DNA from: Rhypophila decipiens
Lineage: Eukaryota > Ascomycota > Sordariomycetes > Sordariales > Naviculisporaceae
Assembly: GCA_033297075.1 (NCBI GenBank)
Contig: MU858127.1
Coordinates: forward strand, 1 to 64,000
DNA: 64,000 bases
Direction of reading: 5' to 3'
The notes beneath the pieces are model-generated. The model did not search any database, was not told the DNA's origin, and saw only the letters and a list, made by a program, of their open reading frames with translations. Of the stretch, positions 53,849 through 64,000 are shown piece by piece; positions within the stretch are counted from its first letter, which is position 1, and each line of letters starts with the position of its first letter. The translations under genes were made by a program, and so were the position numbers.

Positions 53849-55013
53849 TGTGTATTGTTTCTTGATTTGCTGTGTATGAACCAGACTCTGGAGGAGGCGT
53901 TTTGGGAGGCTCATTTTTTTGTTGTATTTCTTCTTTGATGTGCTGCAACTGGCATGTTAGCGATACCCACTGGCGTTTTTGTGTTGAGTACATACCTGAA
54001 TCGATACTCTAAGAGTCTTGTTCCTTTTCAATAGTGGCACACGAATATGCGTGATTTGTGTCGTAGCGACGTGGGCGAGATAGGGAAGAGAGGAGTGGGT
54101 ACCAGACTCGGTTGTCCGGTAACTCTATCGTGTCTGGCTGGAGTGGCTGAACTTTGTTAGTCTGTCGGATTGCCGTGGTTATGACGGACTTGCTCTCTAC
54201 TCCGGGGCAGCAGCGTTGTTGAGTATGTACAGGTCAGCGGCGGCTAACGGTGAGGACCCTGATGTACCTACTCTTTGTAAGGGTCATTCACGTTTTTGAT
54301 GGTGTCATCGCAGAGTTAAAGCTGCGATCGATCGTGTCATATTACGCCCTGTGAGATTCTATTCACGGTCATCTGATCAGATGGTATGATGTGCTCGTGG
54401 GTTGGCTGGGTCTGGACCTTTGTGGCGGCCATGCGTTGGGATGTTGCGAGGTCCCCACCTGCAGAGGTCCGGTTACCGATATGTTTGTTGTATAAGCGTG
54501 GGGAGTTGGGGTTTTATTCTTTAGATGGCCTCTCGATCCTTGTTCGGGGGAGAGAGTTCATGACGCGACCATCTTGTACTTTGCCATATGGTCTTCCACA
54601 GCTGGAGGGCAGATGTTGCTGTCATTATCAAGGTCATCAATGGTCCCGTGGTTCATGCAGGTTTTATATAGGCTTGAACTTTTTTACAGTCTAACATCCG
54701 CCATGCCGCTGGGTGGTGGAGAGAGGAGAGCTTACTCTTGATTACCTTCGATTGTCTCGCATAACCGGGCCGGTCCCGTCGAGCATGGTGAATTCTCAGA
54801 CTCTCTTCTCATTGTTTTGTTTTGTTACCATTGAAGTAAACAGTGATCCAAGACAATCTTCTCTCTCGCCCAAACATTCATCCTTGTTTTGATTTGCGCC
54901 TTCGTCTTGGCTGCTGTGAACTCTTGTATACTGCTGTTATTTTTCAGAGTATCGGTCATCCATCCTTTTCATTGAAGTGAGACTTGCGTGGTTCTTTTCG
55001 CTCACACAATACC
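53849..55013. other. Intergenic
   Basis: 1.2 kb without a supported gene. 54780-55013 is the upstream region of the next gene. Confidence 0.4.
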
Positions 55014-56207
55014 ATGTCGGTCGAAGGGGGTGAGTTCAGCAAACGGCTGTCCTCCTTTATTGGGCATGATTCCCACGGTTACGTTGGGCCACCAAAATCT
55101 CATATAGTTATATTTACCATGGCATACGTTTTCTTTGGCCTTGTTGTTTGTATGATGCGCCTCGGGTGTTATCAGCAGTGGCCGTTGTTTATGAAGAAGG
55201 CAGTTGTGCACTCCTGGGACCATCATACTGGGTGGATGGGGAGGAAACGAGATGGCACTTGGGTTGAGCTTGATGGGGTCGAGGTGCATGATGCTTTTTC
55301 CAAACCAACCAAGGATGATGGGACTGACAAGGTTGAGGTGACTGTGCCCAAGTCTGTCCATTTCACCACTGTCACTGTGGAGGCTGTTGATGTGGAAAAT
55401 GACAAGGACTTGGAGCGCGGACCAGACAACCAAGGCGTCCAAGGATCTGCCCGTAACGAACACCAAGACGCGCATGCCAACTGTCCTTCTGTCAGGCAGA
55501 TGAGGAAATCCGGCCTGCTTGTCGTCGGGTTGGCCATGTTCTTACTCCTGGCCTTTTGGCCTGTCCAGGTTATCTGGGTCCTCGTTTGGTGGGCCATCTA
55601 CCAAGTCTGGGCCACCCATTACATCTACATCTCTACCCGCCGTTCACGCGCTGTCGGACGAGCTCACTCAGACACCACCGCCCGAGCACATGTCGACTCA
55701 CAAGCAAGCAAGCCTGTCATTGTTGTTCAAAAGACCGCCTTCGTCATGGAGAGCCCTGGCCGAGATGCTCAACTCGAGAAGAACAGTGGTGGAAGGAATA
55801 CCACCACCGTCACAGCCGGCCACCGCGAGACTAACAACCCATGGTCAACAGCAATGAACGACGCCGGTTTCAACAACTTCTTCCCACCAGCAGGGAAAAT
55901 ATCCCGAAAGGTCAAAGCATTTCTCGAACACGAGCCTTTCTTGCCTGCCCCGGAGTTTTGCAGGCGGAAAATGCTCTATGCTGAGAAAAAGAGACGGGAT
56001 CGTCTAGATTCTGCTGTTACTCGGCTTCTAGTTTTGCAGCAATATCACCAACAGGTCATGATGTGCATGGACGCCCATCGGATGGTCGCGGAGAGTGAGG
56101 AATCAATACAGAGGAGTGGAAGCTTCATCTCCGAAATGACCAAGGCGAATCAGATGAGTCGTGAAAGTATGGCCGTGTCGGCGAAACACAATTCGAGGGC
56201 AAGATGA
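55014..56207 (+). CDS. Two-span membrane protein of unknown function (397 aa)
   Basis: Intronless. I start at ATG 55014 (ACC before the ATG). Hydrophobic span 1 is near residues 30-48 (IVIFTMAYVFFGLVVCMM) and span 2 near 169-200 (LLVVGLAMFLLLAFWPVQVI followed by a Trp-rich stretch). Between them is a charged loop (DDGTDKVEVTVPKSVHF, VDVENDKDLERGPDN). The C-terminal half is hydrophilic, with a basic helical segment (RRKMLYAEKKRRDRL) and Met/Ser-rich end (SFISEMTKANQMSRESMAV). No signal-peptide cleavage site is evident, so both termini may face the cytosol. I recognise no family. Confidence 0.65.
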   Translation: MSVEGGEFSKRLSSFIGHDSHGYVGPPKSHIVIFTMAYVFFGLVVCMMRLGCYQQWPLFMKKAVVHSWDHHTGWMGRKRDGTWVELDGVEVHDAFSKPTKDDGTDKVEVTVPKSVHFTTVTVEAVDVENDKDLERGPDNQGVQGSARNEHQDAHANCPSVRQMRKSGLLVVGLAMFLLLAFWPVQVIWVLVWWAIYQVWATHYIYISTRRSRAVGRAHSDTTARAHVDSQASKPVIVVQKTAFVMESPGRDAQLEKNSGGRNTTTVTAGHRETNNPWSTAMNDAGFNNFFPPAGKISRKVKAFLEHEPFLPAPEFCRRKMLYAEKKRRDRLDSAVTRLLVLQQYHQQVMMCMDAHRMVAESEESIQRSGSFISEMTKANQMSRESMAVSAKHNSRAR

Positions 56208-57024
56208 TATGAGGAATTTAATGGGGGAAGTTGAGGAGTTGCGGGAGCGATACCTACCTTGTTGATATTGTTTTCTGGATATTATGCTTTTTATTTATTG
56301 ACAATCTGACCGTCTCGTGGCAACTGCAGACTTTCAGCATGGACATGGTGGCGTTATGAGGATGAATTTTGAGGACCTGCATAATGCATGCTTGACTTAT
56401 AGTCATTATACGCAAAAAACAGCCAAGTTTGTTCATGATTCAATATTTTGGTATTCTGGTTGTGCCGCATAACATAAGCTCCCTGAACTGGTTTGGTTTG
56501 GTTCTTTCGATCGGCTTGCACTGTTTATTGGGATGTTACGACAGGAAAAGGGGTAACGGCCTCATACCCAACCCCAACCCTTATCCTTGCTTATCAGGCA
56601 GCCCCCCACTTGGCAAGTGAGTGTGACCCCTGCCATGCCTGACGCGACGAATTGGCCATTTCACGATCCGCTGTCCAACCGTGTCACTGGAAACCCAAAG
56701 TGTCCACAATTCACAGAGGTCAGCTAGCTGCCCGAGACTTGTCCCTGTCGCATCATTCTTGCCCTTTTTGCTTTTGCAATTCATCAAAATTCACGTCTAT
56801 CCCCCGATTGATTGATCGAGTACACTCCTTTGGTACGTGGCAGGTGGAGGACAGATTTTCGCCCTGGCGCATTTGCTGACGAGGTGCTGCTGCTCCAGAA
56901 TTCCAGATCACAACGTCGAGATCACTAACCGAACCACTTCCGTTGACTGACCGCAACAAACTCGAGCCCATACAAACCAACCGAACGAATAAATCTTTTT
57001 TCAAAATTCAAACCAACCGCGACA
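56208..57024. other. Intergenic, promoter of DPM3
   Basis: No gene seen. The last 100 bp contain the repeated AAACCAACCG motif of the leader. Confidence 0.4.
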
Positions 57025-57440
57025 ATGACGCACGCCCAACAGACCATCTCGATTGCGCTCCTCGTGAGCTCGGTACGAAGAACCGCCAGCCCTCCCTCTG
57101 TAACCCGGCAGCTCAGACTAACATACCCTCTGTCCAGCTCTACCTCGCGCTCTACATGGAACTTATTCCCTTGCCCGCCGTCATCCAGCAAGATATCATC
57201 CCCGTTGTATGTTTGGCGCTCCCGCTTCTCTCCCTTCATTGTCGCAATACGAACATGGCTAACAAAAGGACAACATAGCTCCCCCTCTGGACCCTCGTAT
57301 CCTTCGGCGCATGGCTCCTCTTCCGCCTGGGCTTCGGCCTGCTCACCTTCCGCGACACGCCCGAAGCCTACGCCGAGTTGATGGACGAGATCAAGCTCGC
57401 CAAGGCCGACTTGCGCACGAAGGGTGTCGATGTTGATTAG
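57025..57440 (+). CDS. dpm3: Dolichol-phosphate mannosyltransferase subunit 3 (92 aa)
   Basis: Exons 57025-57072, 57138-57206 and 57279-57440, all phase 0, with introns of 65 and 72 bp. The protein begins MTHAQQTISIALLVSSLYLA and has two transmembrane helices (ISIALLVSSLYLALYM; then PLWTLVSFGAWLLFRLGFG). The motif TFRDTPEAYAELMDEIKLAKADLRTKGV at its C-terminus is typical of DPM3 cytosolic tails. DPM3 anchors the catalytic subunit DPM1 to the ER membrane, with DPM2, to make dolichol-phosphate-mannose for N-glycosylation, GPI anchors and O-mannosylation. Length and helix order match the family. No frame of the gene is longer than 118 codons, so it is recognised only after splicing. Confidence 0.92.
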
Positions 57441-58305
57441 TTGGGTCTTTTTAGCTACTTAATTAGTCCGTGTCCGGGATGGTTGATGGATCATGACATT
57501 AATTGGGGTTACAAGAACAAACAAAAACAAAGCTACAACACAACGGAGCCTGATTTTGGGACGCATGTATTATGGACAGGACCGGACTCTTAATTCTTCG
57601 CCGCCAGAGACTCGTTCGTCATTTATTTAATTGCATATGGATATGAATATATTAAAACTCTAAATCACCCAGTCCTGGTCCCCAAATCAGTTGTGGAAAT
57701 CATGCGCCACACGGAATACAGGCTGCTGGCCACTGAGAGGCCCAAGGGTCGCATTGCTTGATAGTCGTAACGATTCATTCACCTAGGCGAGAAGGACAAA
57801 TTGGTCAAGAACTACGGTAGTGGATGCCAGAATAGGATTGCCACCAAGTCCCCAGCCTCGACCCGGAAGCATCTACCCAAGTAATAGGTCACTGCGAAAC
57901 AAAACACGTGGCAAGACGTTTACACAGATCATGAACAAAATCCACACTCCTTGTATTGATGCCTTGCGGATACAGCATGAGCTGATACAAGACGCTTCCG
58001 TTGTCCCCCATTTACAACATCTAACCATACATACACCTCTGAGCTATAATTATAGAACATTCCCCGCAAGTCAAACACCAGATGTCCTCAACATGTATAA
58101 AAAGGTAACTAACTCCCTTGCCCAAGAAGCCAGGAAACTGAAATTGGTATCGAGGTAAAAGAGGATGGTACACTTCCCCAGAGATGGCCTACCAAGGCAT
58201 GGGCCATATCTGCTTCTCCATCAAGGAAAAAAAAAACCACAAATTCTGCCAGGTCCCATAGACATGTACATTGCCTCTGCTTTTCCACAAGCACAGACAG
58301 TCTAG
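57441..58305. other. Intergenic
   Basis: No gene seen in the 865 bp between DPM3 and the 3' end of the LRR gene. Confidence 0.4.
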
Positions 58306-61300
58306 TTAGTCCTCGTCCCCATCGCCTTCACCCTCCTCCTCGCGATTCCAAGGGCCCATCTCAGCAACAGGTATGCGATTCCTCAACCACTTGAGGGTAA
58401 CCTCGGTCCCTCTCTCGAGAACATTAAACCTCGGCACGCGGAACCGGTTGCCACTAACATCCAGAAACTCCAGCCCGCCGCCTGTGTTGTTCTTGCCGCC
58501 CAACAATCCCAGCTTGGGATTCAGATGCGCGATATCATTGTTCTTGGCGTCGACGTATTTCAGGCCGCGAATGCTCTCCGGGTCGAGGTCCGTCATGTGA
58601 TTGTTATTCACGTGGAGGATCGTCAGGTTCGGAAATGCGCCACGCAGCGTCGTTTGCGGCGCCTGGGGTAGTGCGCTGATGCGATTGAAGCTTACGTCGA
58701 GTTTTTGGAGGGCTGGGGCGCGTAGGCGGGCCAGGAGGGGAGCAAGACCGCTGATGTGGTTGTTGGAGAGGTTTAGTTCGGTCAGCGCTGGCAGATCGAG
58801 GACTTGGTCGGCCGCGTTGCCCTCGGGACCGCCCATGTAAGTCTCTCCGTTGAGCTGGTTATGCGAGAGGGTGAGTGCCGTCATGGAAGACGCAAAAAAG
58901 GACAGCGAGTCGGGGATCGTCTGGAAGAGGTTGTGGTGTAGGTGCACCACCGTTACTTTGGCCGCCGCCGCCACGCGGGAGCAGGTCAGCGGGTGCAGGG
59001 TCGACGACTCGGTGCGAGAGCGATCCAGGACGCCCCCGACCTTGACAGGCCAGGTCTGGCCGGTGAGAGTGTGCGCACGCGAGCGTGCAGGAGAGACGGG
59101 TGCTGATGTAGGTGGTGTCGCAAAGTGGTCGTTGTCGGACTGGTTGAGCTCGTCCTCGTCCGGGTGGGCGGCCGCGACGGGCACTGCTGGTTCTGGCTCT
59201 GCCGCCAGATGGTCTGGAGGCGGCTCGAGGCGCTGGGCCAGAATCGCCTTCAGCTCGTCGGTGTCGATGGAGCAGAACTTCTTCTCCCGCAGCGGGTTGC
59301 CGCTCAGCCGCAGCACGGCTAGCTTCTCCATGTGCCCTATCTCGGCTGGAACAACACGAATGTCGTTACTTGACAGGTCAGCAGACCTCAGCTGCCCCAG
59401 GCTAGTGAAGCCAGTAGGCATGGCGCTGATGCTGTTTTCATCAGCCGCAAGAGTGACTAGATTCCGCCATGCGCTAACATCGGGAAGGGACTGGAGTCGG
59501 TTTATGGATAGGCAAAGCTGGCTGAGTGCTGGCATGCCTAGAGACTTGGACTCGGAGTATAGATGGGACAGTTGGTTCGACGAAACATCAAGAGTCTGCA
59601 GAGTAGGGAGTGCTGCCACCGACTCTGGGATCAAGGTCCCGGTCAGGCGATTCTTACGCGCCGTGATCTCGGTGATGGGCAATGTTGCTAGAATGTCGAA
59701 GGGCAGGCTCCCAAACTCATTCTGGCTCACATTCAAGATCCGGAGTCGGCCGAGATTGCCGAGGTCGGGTGGCAACGACGAGATTTTGTTGTTATGGAGA
59801 TCCAGTATCTCCAAATTGGTCAGGCTGAAGAAACATGGATCCAGGGTACCAGAGAGCATGTTGCCGCCGAGTTTGAGATCCCTCAGGGAGGTGATCTTTG
59901 AGATAACCTCCAGGCCATTGTTGGCCAGTTTATTATTAAACTATTGGAATTTGTGTTAGCAAGGTGAAGAGATGAACATGATAATGTGGGCCAGGGCTAC
60001 ATACCAAGTTAAGCGACGTGAGTAGCTCCAACCGTCGCAATCCCATGGGCAACGCAGATAGCTTGTTGCCGTGCAAATCGAGCGTCTCGAGACCTGCAAA
60101 GATATTGCCCTGGCTCTCCTCGTCGTCGGCGAACGTTGCTGGGTCCACATCAGGAAATACAGCATCGGCTATGCTCTCCAGTTCGTTGTCAGCAGCAACA
60201 AATCTGGTCAGATCCACGCTTTCTGCCCAAGCGCCACCAGGCTGGTCGACGGACTCCAGGTTGTACATGTTCATCACAGCCTCTGGAATCTCCTTCAGAC
60301 CCATGGCAGCTATGTTCAAGCGACCACTAGTCCGAGCAGTCTGCAGACGACCCTGAAGAATCTTGGCCTGAGACTGATCATCCCGATGCTGATTGAATGG
60401 ATCAGCCGGCAAATCAAAGTCAAATGACGTATCACGAGGAACCAATGGAGACCTGAGAGGTGCTTCAGCTGGTTTGGCACCCAACTTCTGCTCGGCAGCA
60501 GCGCGCTTGGCCGCCTTTGCCTTTGCAATCTGGTCCCGCAAGGCTGTCGATGTCTTGCGGTAGGTTGGGACTGGTGCCAGCTCGGTCTCATCAGTGGTGG
60601 TGGCCGTGCCCGTGGTTGTGGTGCGCCTAGCAGGCAATTCTGAAGTGAACGCGAACTGCTTCCGTGCTGTCGTTGTCGACGTCTGAGGTTTGTCTGCCCC
60701 AGTCTTGGTAATGTTTGGGACCGATGGCTTTCTGAAGAGACCATTCACAGAAGGTTTCTTAGCTGGTAGACCAGCCAGCGGCTTCATCCCAGATCTTGGC
60801 ATCACCACGTCGTCTGACCTCTTCTCAGGACTCGGGGTCCTGGACCGTGGGATAGGCAATGCGCTCGGTTGTGGAATACCTTGTATTGAAGACCGAACAC
60901 TCTTCCCAGGAGTCGTGCTCGGTGCCATCAGGGGCTGGAAGGACTGGATACTTCTGCGTCCCCGTAAAGGAGTCCCCTCGATGGTGGAAAGCGGACTCTT
61001 GTTGGCGTTGATAGAGGCTCTGAAGTTGGATATTCCCTCCTCGGGCCCTGAGCTAGATCCTGGGCGTCCGCTGCTTCCTGGGCGGTCCTGAGTTGATCCG
61101 CTAGATCCGGGTCGAGAAAGTCCATGGCGACTTGACGGACGCGAGAGAGCATTCTTCTGAGCGGATGGCGGGTCGAAGAAAGATGGGGCTCCAGCCTTGC
61201 CCCTTACCGATGGTGAGGAAGGAAGACGAGATAGAGTCTCGATTGTTCGTTCGGCAAGTGAAGGGCGTGGTTCAAACGAGGCTGAGCGTGCCGCAAGTTT

Positions 61301-61906
61301 CTTGGCAGCTGGGTTTTGATCTAGAGCCCTGGGGGGTGTTTCTGACGGCGAGTAGCTCTCTTCTATGTCGGGTGAGACGGGGCCGGGAGACAGCATAGGA
61401 GAGTCGGCAGAAATCCATTGTGTAGAGGGTTGACGGCGCGGCACACGAGCAGCAGAGCTGGTTTGCAAGTCCTGGCCATCTGGGATTCCGGGACGCGGCG
61501 GGGGTATGTATCGTGGGCCGGATTTCTTTGCGCTTGCAGGGTGCGCAAACGAAGCCCTCTGCTGCGGAGAAGAGACTGTACGGGATTGTGTCGCGTTCGG
61601 ATGGAGCCGGATCGCAGGCCCGGGACTTTTGGCGATAGGAGCTGCCAAGTTGGAAGTGAGCTGATCTCGAGACGGCGTGGCTCGCAGTTTGGGGTTGCGC
61701 AGAGTTCCGCTTCCAGCCGTGCCGATGTTGGATGTGCGCCCGGCAAGGGCCTCTCGAGATGGAGTGGTTCGGAGTAGAGGATTCGGCCGTGGTACGGGCA
61801 GCTTTGAGGTTTGGAGGGGAAGTTTGGAGGGCCGAGGAATGCCGCTGGCACTGCTGCCACTAGCTGTGGGTTTGTTTACTGTTGGGATTGGGGGGTCTTG
61901 GTCCAT
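58306..61906 (-). CDS. Leucine-rich-repeat protein with disordered N-terminus (1178 aa)
   Basis: Exon 1 (60005-61906) and exon 2 (58306-59940) are joined in phase 0 by a 64-bp intron (GTATGT, CCAATAG). The first 500 residues are Ser/Pro/Arg-rich and disordered (SGIPRPSKLPLQTSKLPVPR, RPSSRHGLSRPGSSGS), with many SP/RP-type sites and basic patches. The rest is a long leucine-rich-repeat array: LETLDLHGNKLSALP, LRDLKLGGNMLSGTL, LEILDLHNNKISSLPPDLG, LTELNLSNNHISGLAPLL. A less regular insert (residues about 870-950) breaks the array. The end is acidic (EEEGEGDGDED). Repeats of this kind form a curved protein-binding surface. The layout recalls LRRC40-like and other fungal scaffold proteins; the partner is unknown. 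No signal peptide or membrane span. Confidence 0.85.
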
Positions 61907-63249
61907 CTTGTTCGAGCTTCAACAGGCGCCGGTGTTACAAGTTGTGTTAGCGCATGAGTTGCGCACAGGTTCCCGCAAACTCGAACCTTTCCCGCCCAAC
62001 AGCAAGAAAAGCCTCCCTAAGACTTGGTGCAAACTCGAGCGCCACTGTTATGCAGTAAATCTTGGTCGAAAAAGGTGAGAGATAATGACGACGGTGGTGA
62101 AATCCGAGCACTGTTTGTGTTTGTTCAAGAAGCCGGGCTGGGAAAGGGGATTAAGGGTGATAGACTAGTTTCGAGGTCGATTGCACGTCTTCGCCTTCGT
62201 TGTCGTCGCGTTGCAATGTGAATTTCTCGGATGAAGAGCTCTCGACATTCTTAAGTAGGATCGACAAGGAAGTTGATCGGGTCTGGGGTACGTACTTCGT
62301 AGTGTACCGTTTGGTACCTGAACTTGACCCGGGAAGTTGAAGAAGTGCAGTGAAGCGTGGAGGAACCGATGGGGCACAAAAAAACAAAAAGTGGACCTGA
62401 AGGACTGTTGGGACCAACCGGAAACAAGCCTGGACCCCTGTATTCCGAAGCTCTGGCGTTGCCCCTAGCGGGTGTTTACTGTGCCTTGCAGGGCTTGTGC
62501 GAGGTGAGGAAACCTGAGCCTGTGTGCGATGCTTGGCAAATATTACACCAAGACAGACTCGGAGATCAATCCGGATATTTCTTTCTTTTGATCTTTGTGA
62601 TTAACTTTATATTGTCTTGTTTCTGGTCTCGTTGGTTATCTTCCGAATTTTGTTTCGGGTAGCCGGACAGGTATCCACTCCCGCCCAAGATGTTGCTTCT
62701 TGAACCGCGGACCACGGAAGCAAGACGACAAAAAGTCCAAGAACAAACAACATTAACATGTCTCATGTTTGCTATCCTGAGCCAGCTCCTCAGTACCTCG
62801 CCTTGACAGACCACCGCCCCATTGGGTCAACAGAAGACTCCTTCTCTTTTTCCTTTGTTTACTTGCTTCCCCTCTTGATCCAAGGAGCCTAGGGTTTGGG
62901 AGCCGCTATTCCTGTACCGAGAAGCCATCAGAGACGGAGCGAGGCTACGGGCGCATACGTGTCGAGTATGGCTGTATATACGCTCAGCCAGTCACAGGTG
63001 ACCCCGTTGAACGAGGCAGAGACGAGCGGGCCTAAGTTGCTCAGGGACTCGATCGTTCGAGCTGGTGACGCTGGGGTCTGAAGCCCACGCGTAGCACCCA
63101 TTGACTTCAAAACTCCGAACGGAATCGACCTGACAGGTTTCGGATGCCCTTTCCTTCACGCCCACCATCGTTACCAGTAGGCTCGTAGCAACTGGCGGAG
63201 AGCGGCGCCTACCCGGACGCCAGATCACCAGCAGCCGTCAGCGTGCCTC
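61907..63249. other. Intergenic, entering a gene-poor edge
   Basis: No supported gene. The part below 62050 is the promoter of the LRR gene. From about 62900 protein-like fragments appear on the minus strand without consistent frame. Confidence 0.35.
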
Positions 63250-63812
63250 ATACCAGGTAATCCGGGTTCTGAAGCTGGACAGCTCCTCGCTCGTGGACGA
63301 CCCGAGAAGATTTTGTTTCAGAAGAGTCAAGGCGCAGTCGAGAACAAATCGCCGCTGGGATGCAGTGGCCGAAGACAGCAACTCATGGGCTCAGGAAGAT
63401 AGGGAGAAGTTCTCCAGCGCCGCCTCCAGACCGGCTTCAGAGATAGCTTCGAGTGAAAGCTAAGGAGCCAGCCCGAAGAGGTTCTGTGTCGCCATGTATT
63501 CGTCCTTTCGAAACAATTGCGAAGCAATGCGAGACAGCCTAGCTTGGGGGAGGATCATCGATGATCCAGGCCGACAACGCGCAAGATCCAGAAACCGGAA
63601 TCCTCGACAAGCGGTCCCGACTCGAGAAGAATACCGGGATCGGAGACCCAGCGTGGCAAATATTTCTCCCTGATTAACAAGCAGGGTGGCAGAGGGGCAA
63701 GCAAAACAATAGAACGCAAGATGTCTTGGACCTCGACCGCAGCGCGAGAGGCAGCCTCCAACCAGGATCTGAAAGCGAGCTTGAGGTCAGATACAATAGT
63801 GACACCAAGCAA
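63250..63812 (-). pseudogene. Decayed unidentified coding sequence
   Basis: On the minus strand one frame reads LKLAFRSWLEAASRAAVEVQ and EKYLPRWVSDPGILLESGPL down to about 63555. A neighbouring frame continues RLSRIASQLFRKDEYMATQN, LEAISEAGLEAALENF and FVLDCALTLLKQNLLGSSTS to about 63254. The second frame is cut by TAG (63462-63460) and TGA (63393-63391), which are in the same frame 69 nt apart. Both fit C-to-T changes (CAG, CGA). The change of frame near 63555 and the two stops make this a pseudogene. I do not recognise the family; no transposase or reverse-transcriptase motif is visible. It probably continues beyond 63812. Confidence 0.4.
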
Positions 63813-64000
63813 GGCAATCTGGTAGCAGGCAGGAGGCCGACTCTAGAAGTTGCGGTCTCCGGACCATCTCTTGGGCCTCTGTAGACTTGCCGCTGTCAGG
63901 CATGGCGAGGGGTGAAATGTGAGGAGGTAGTTACTGAATGGCACACAGGGATCAAGCGGTAGAAAAAACAGAAATTGCTGGAACAGAGGCTCTTTTGCAT

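Noticed and set aside
58373..59959. Long plus-strand open frames opposite the LRR gene
   Set aside because: They mirror the minus-strand leucine-rich repeats and have antisense-type composition; the minus strand holds the real gene.

Overview
The window looks like a chromosome segment from a filamentous ascomycete (Pezizomycotina, most likely Sordariomycetes). Genes are split by short GT-AG introns, mostly 50-230 bp, with CTAAC-type branch points and pyrimidine-rich leaders. Recognisable products are fungal: a Zn2Cys6 regulator, a P450 of the pisatin-demethylase kind, a Xpt1-type phosphoribosyltransferase, DPM3 and a CENP-P-like kinetochore subunit. No tRNA or rRNA gene was found.

The window has two halves. 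The left half (about 1-31 kb) is accessory in character: small fast-evolving genes, long gaps and decayed copies. It holds a C2H2-type zinc-finger gene (0.6-1.5 kb), a two-exon acidic micro-gene (2.9 kb), two inverted copies of a short inverted-repeat element with a satellite core (3.3 and 7.3 kb) enclosing a DUF7726-type pseudogene and a triple RanBP2-type zinc-finger gene, two paralogous proteins with a zinc site at each end (8.9 and 11.7 kb), and four scattered members of an unrecognised paralogous family (17.5, 19.3, 22.4 and 25.5 kb, the last one broken). A four-exon P450 gene (28.8-30.5 kb) closes this half.

The right half (about 32.8-62 kb) is mostly housekeeping: a mitochondrial PP2C phosphatase, a cytochrome b561-like membrane protein, a conserved fungal protein, an AflR-type Zn2Cys6 regulator with a probable finger-less relative 350 bp downstream, two fungal proteins of unknown function, xanthine/guanine phosphoribosyltransferase, a mitochondrial oxidoreductase-like-domain protein with a (GAA)n/poly-Ser expansion, a CENP-P/Ctf19-like protein, a two-span membrane protein, DPM3 and a 1178-residue leucine-rich-repeat protein. 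The last 2 kb return to decayed sequence.

The genes do not form one pathway. The most interesting material is the paralogous family at 17.5-25.5 kb, the inverted satellite-core elements, and the repeated finding of single C-to-T-type stop codons in genes of the left half and the right edge, while the central genes are intact. All exon models were built by eye from splice signals and reading phase.
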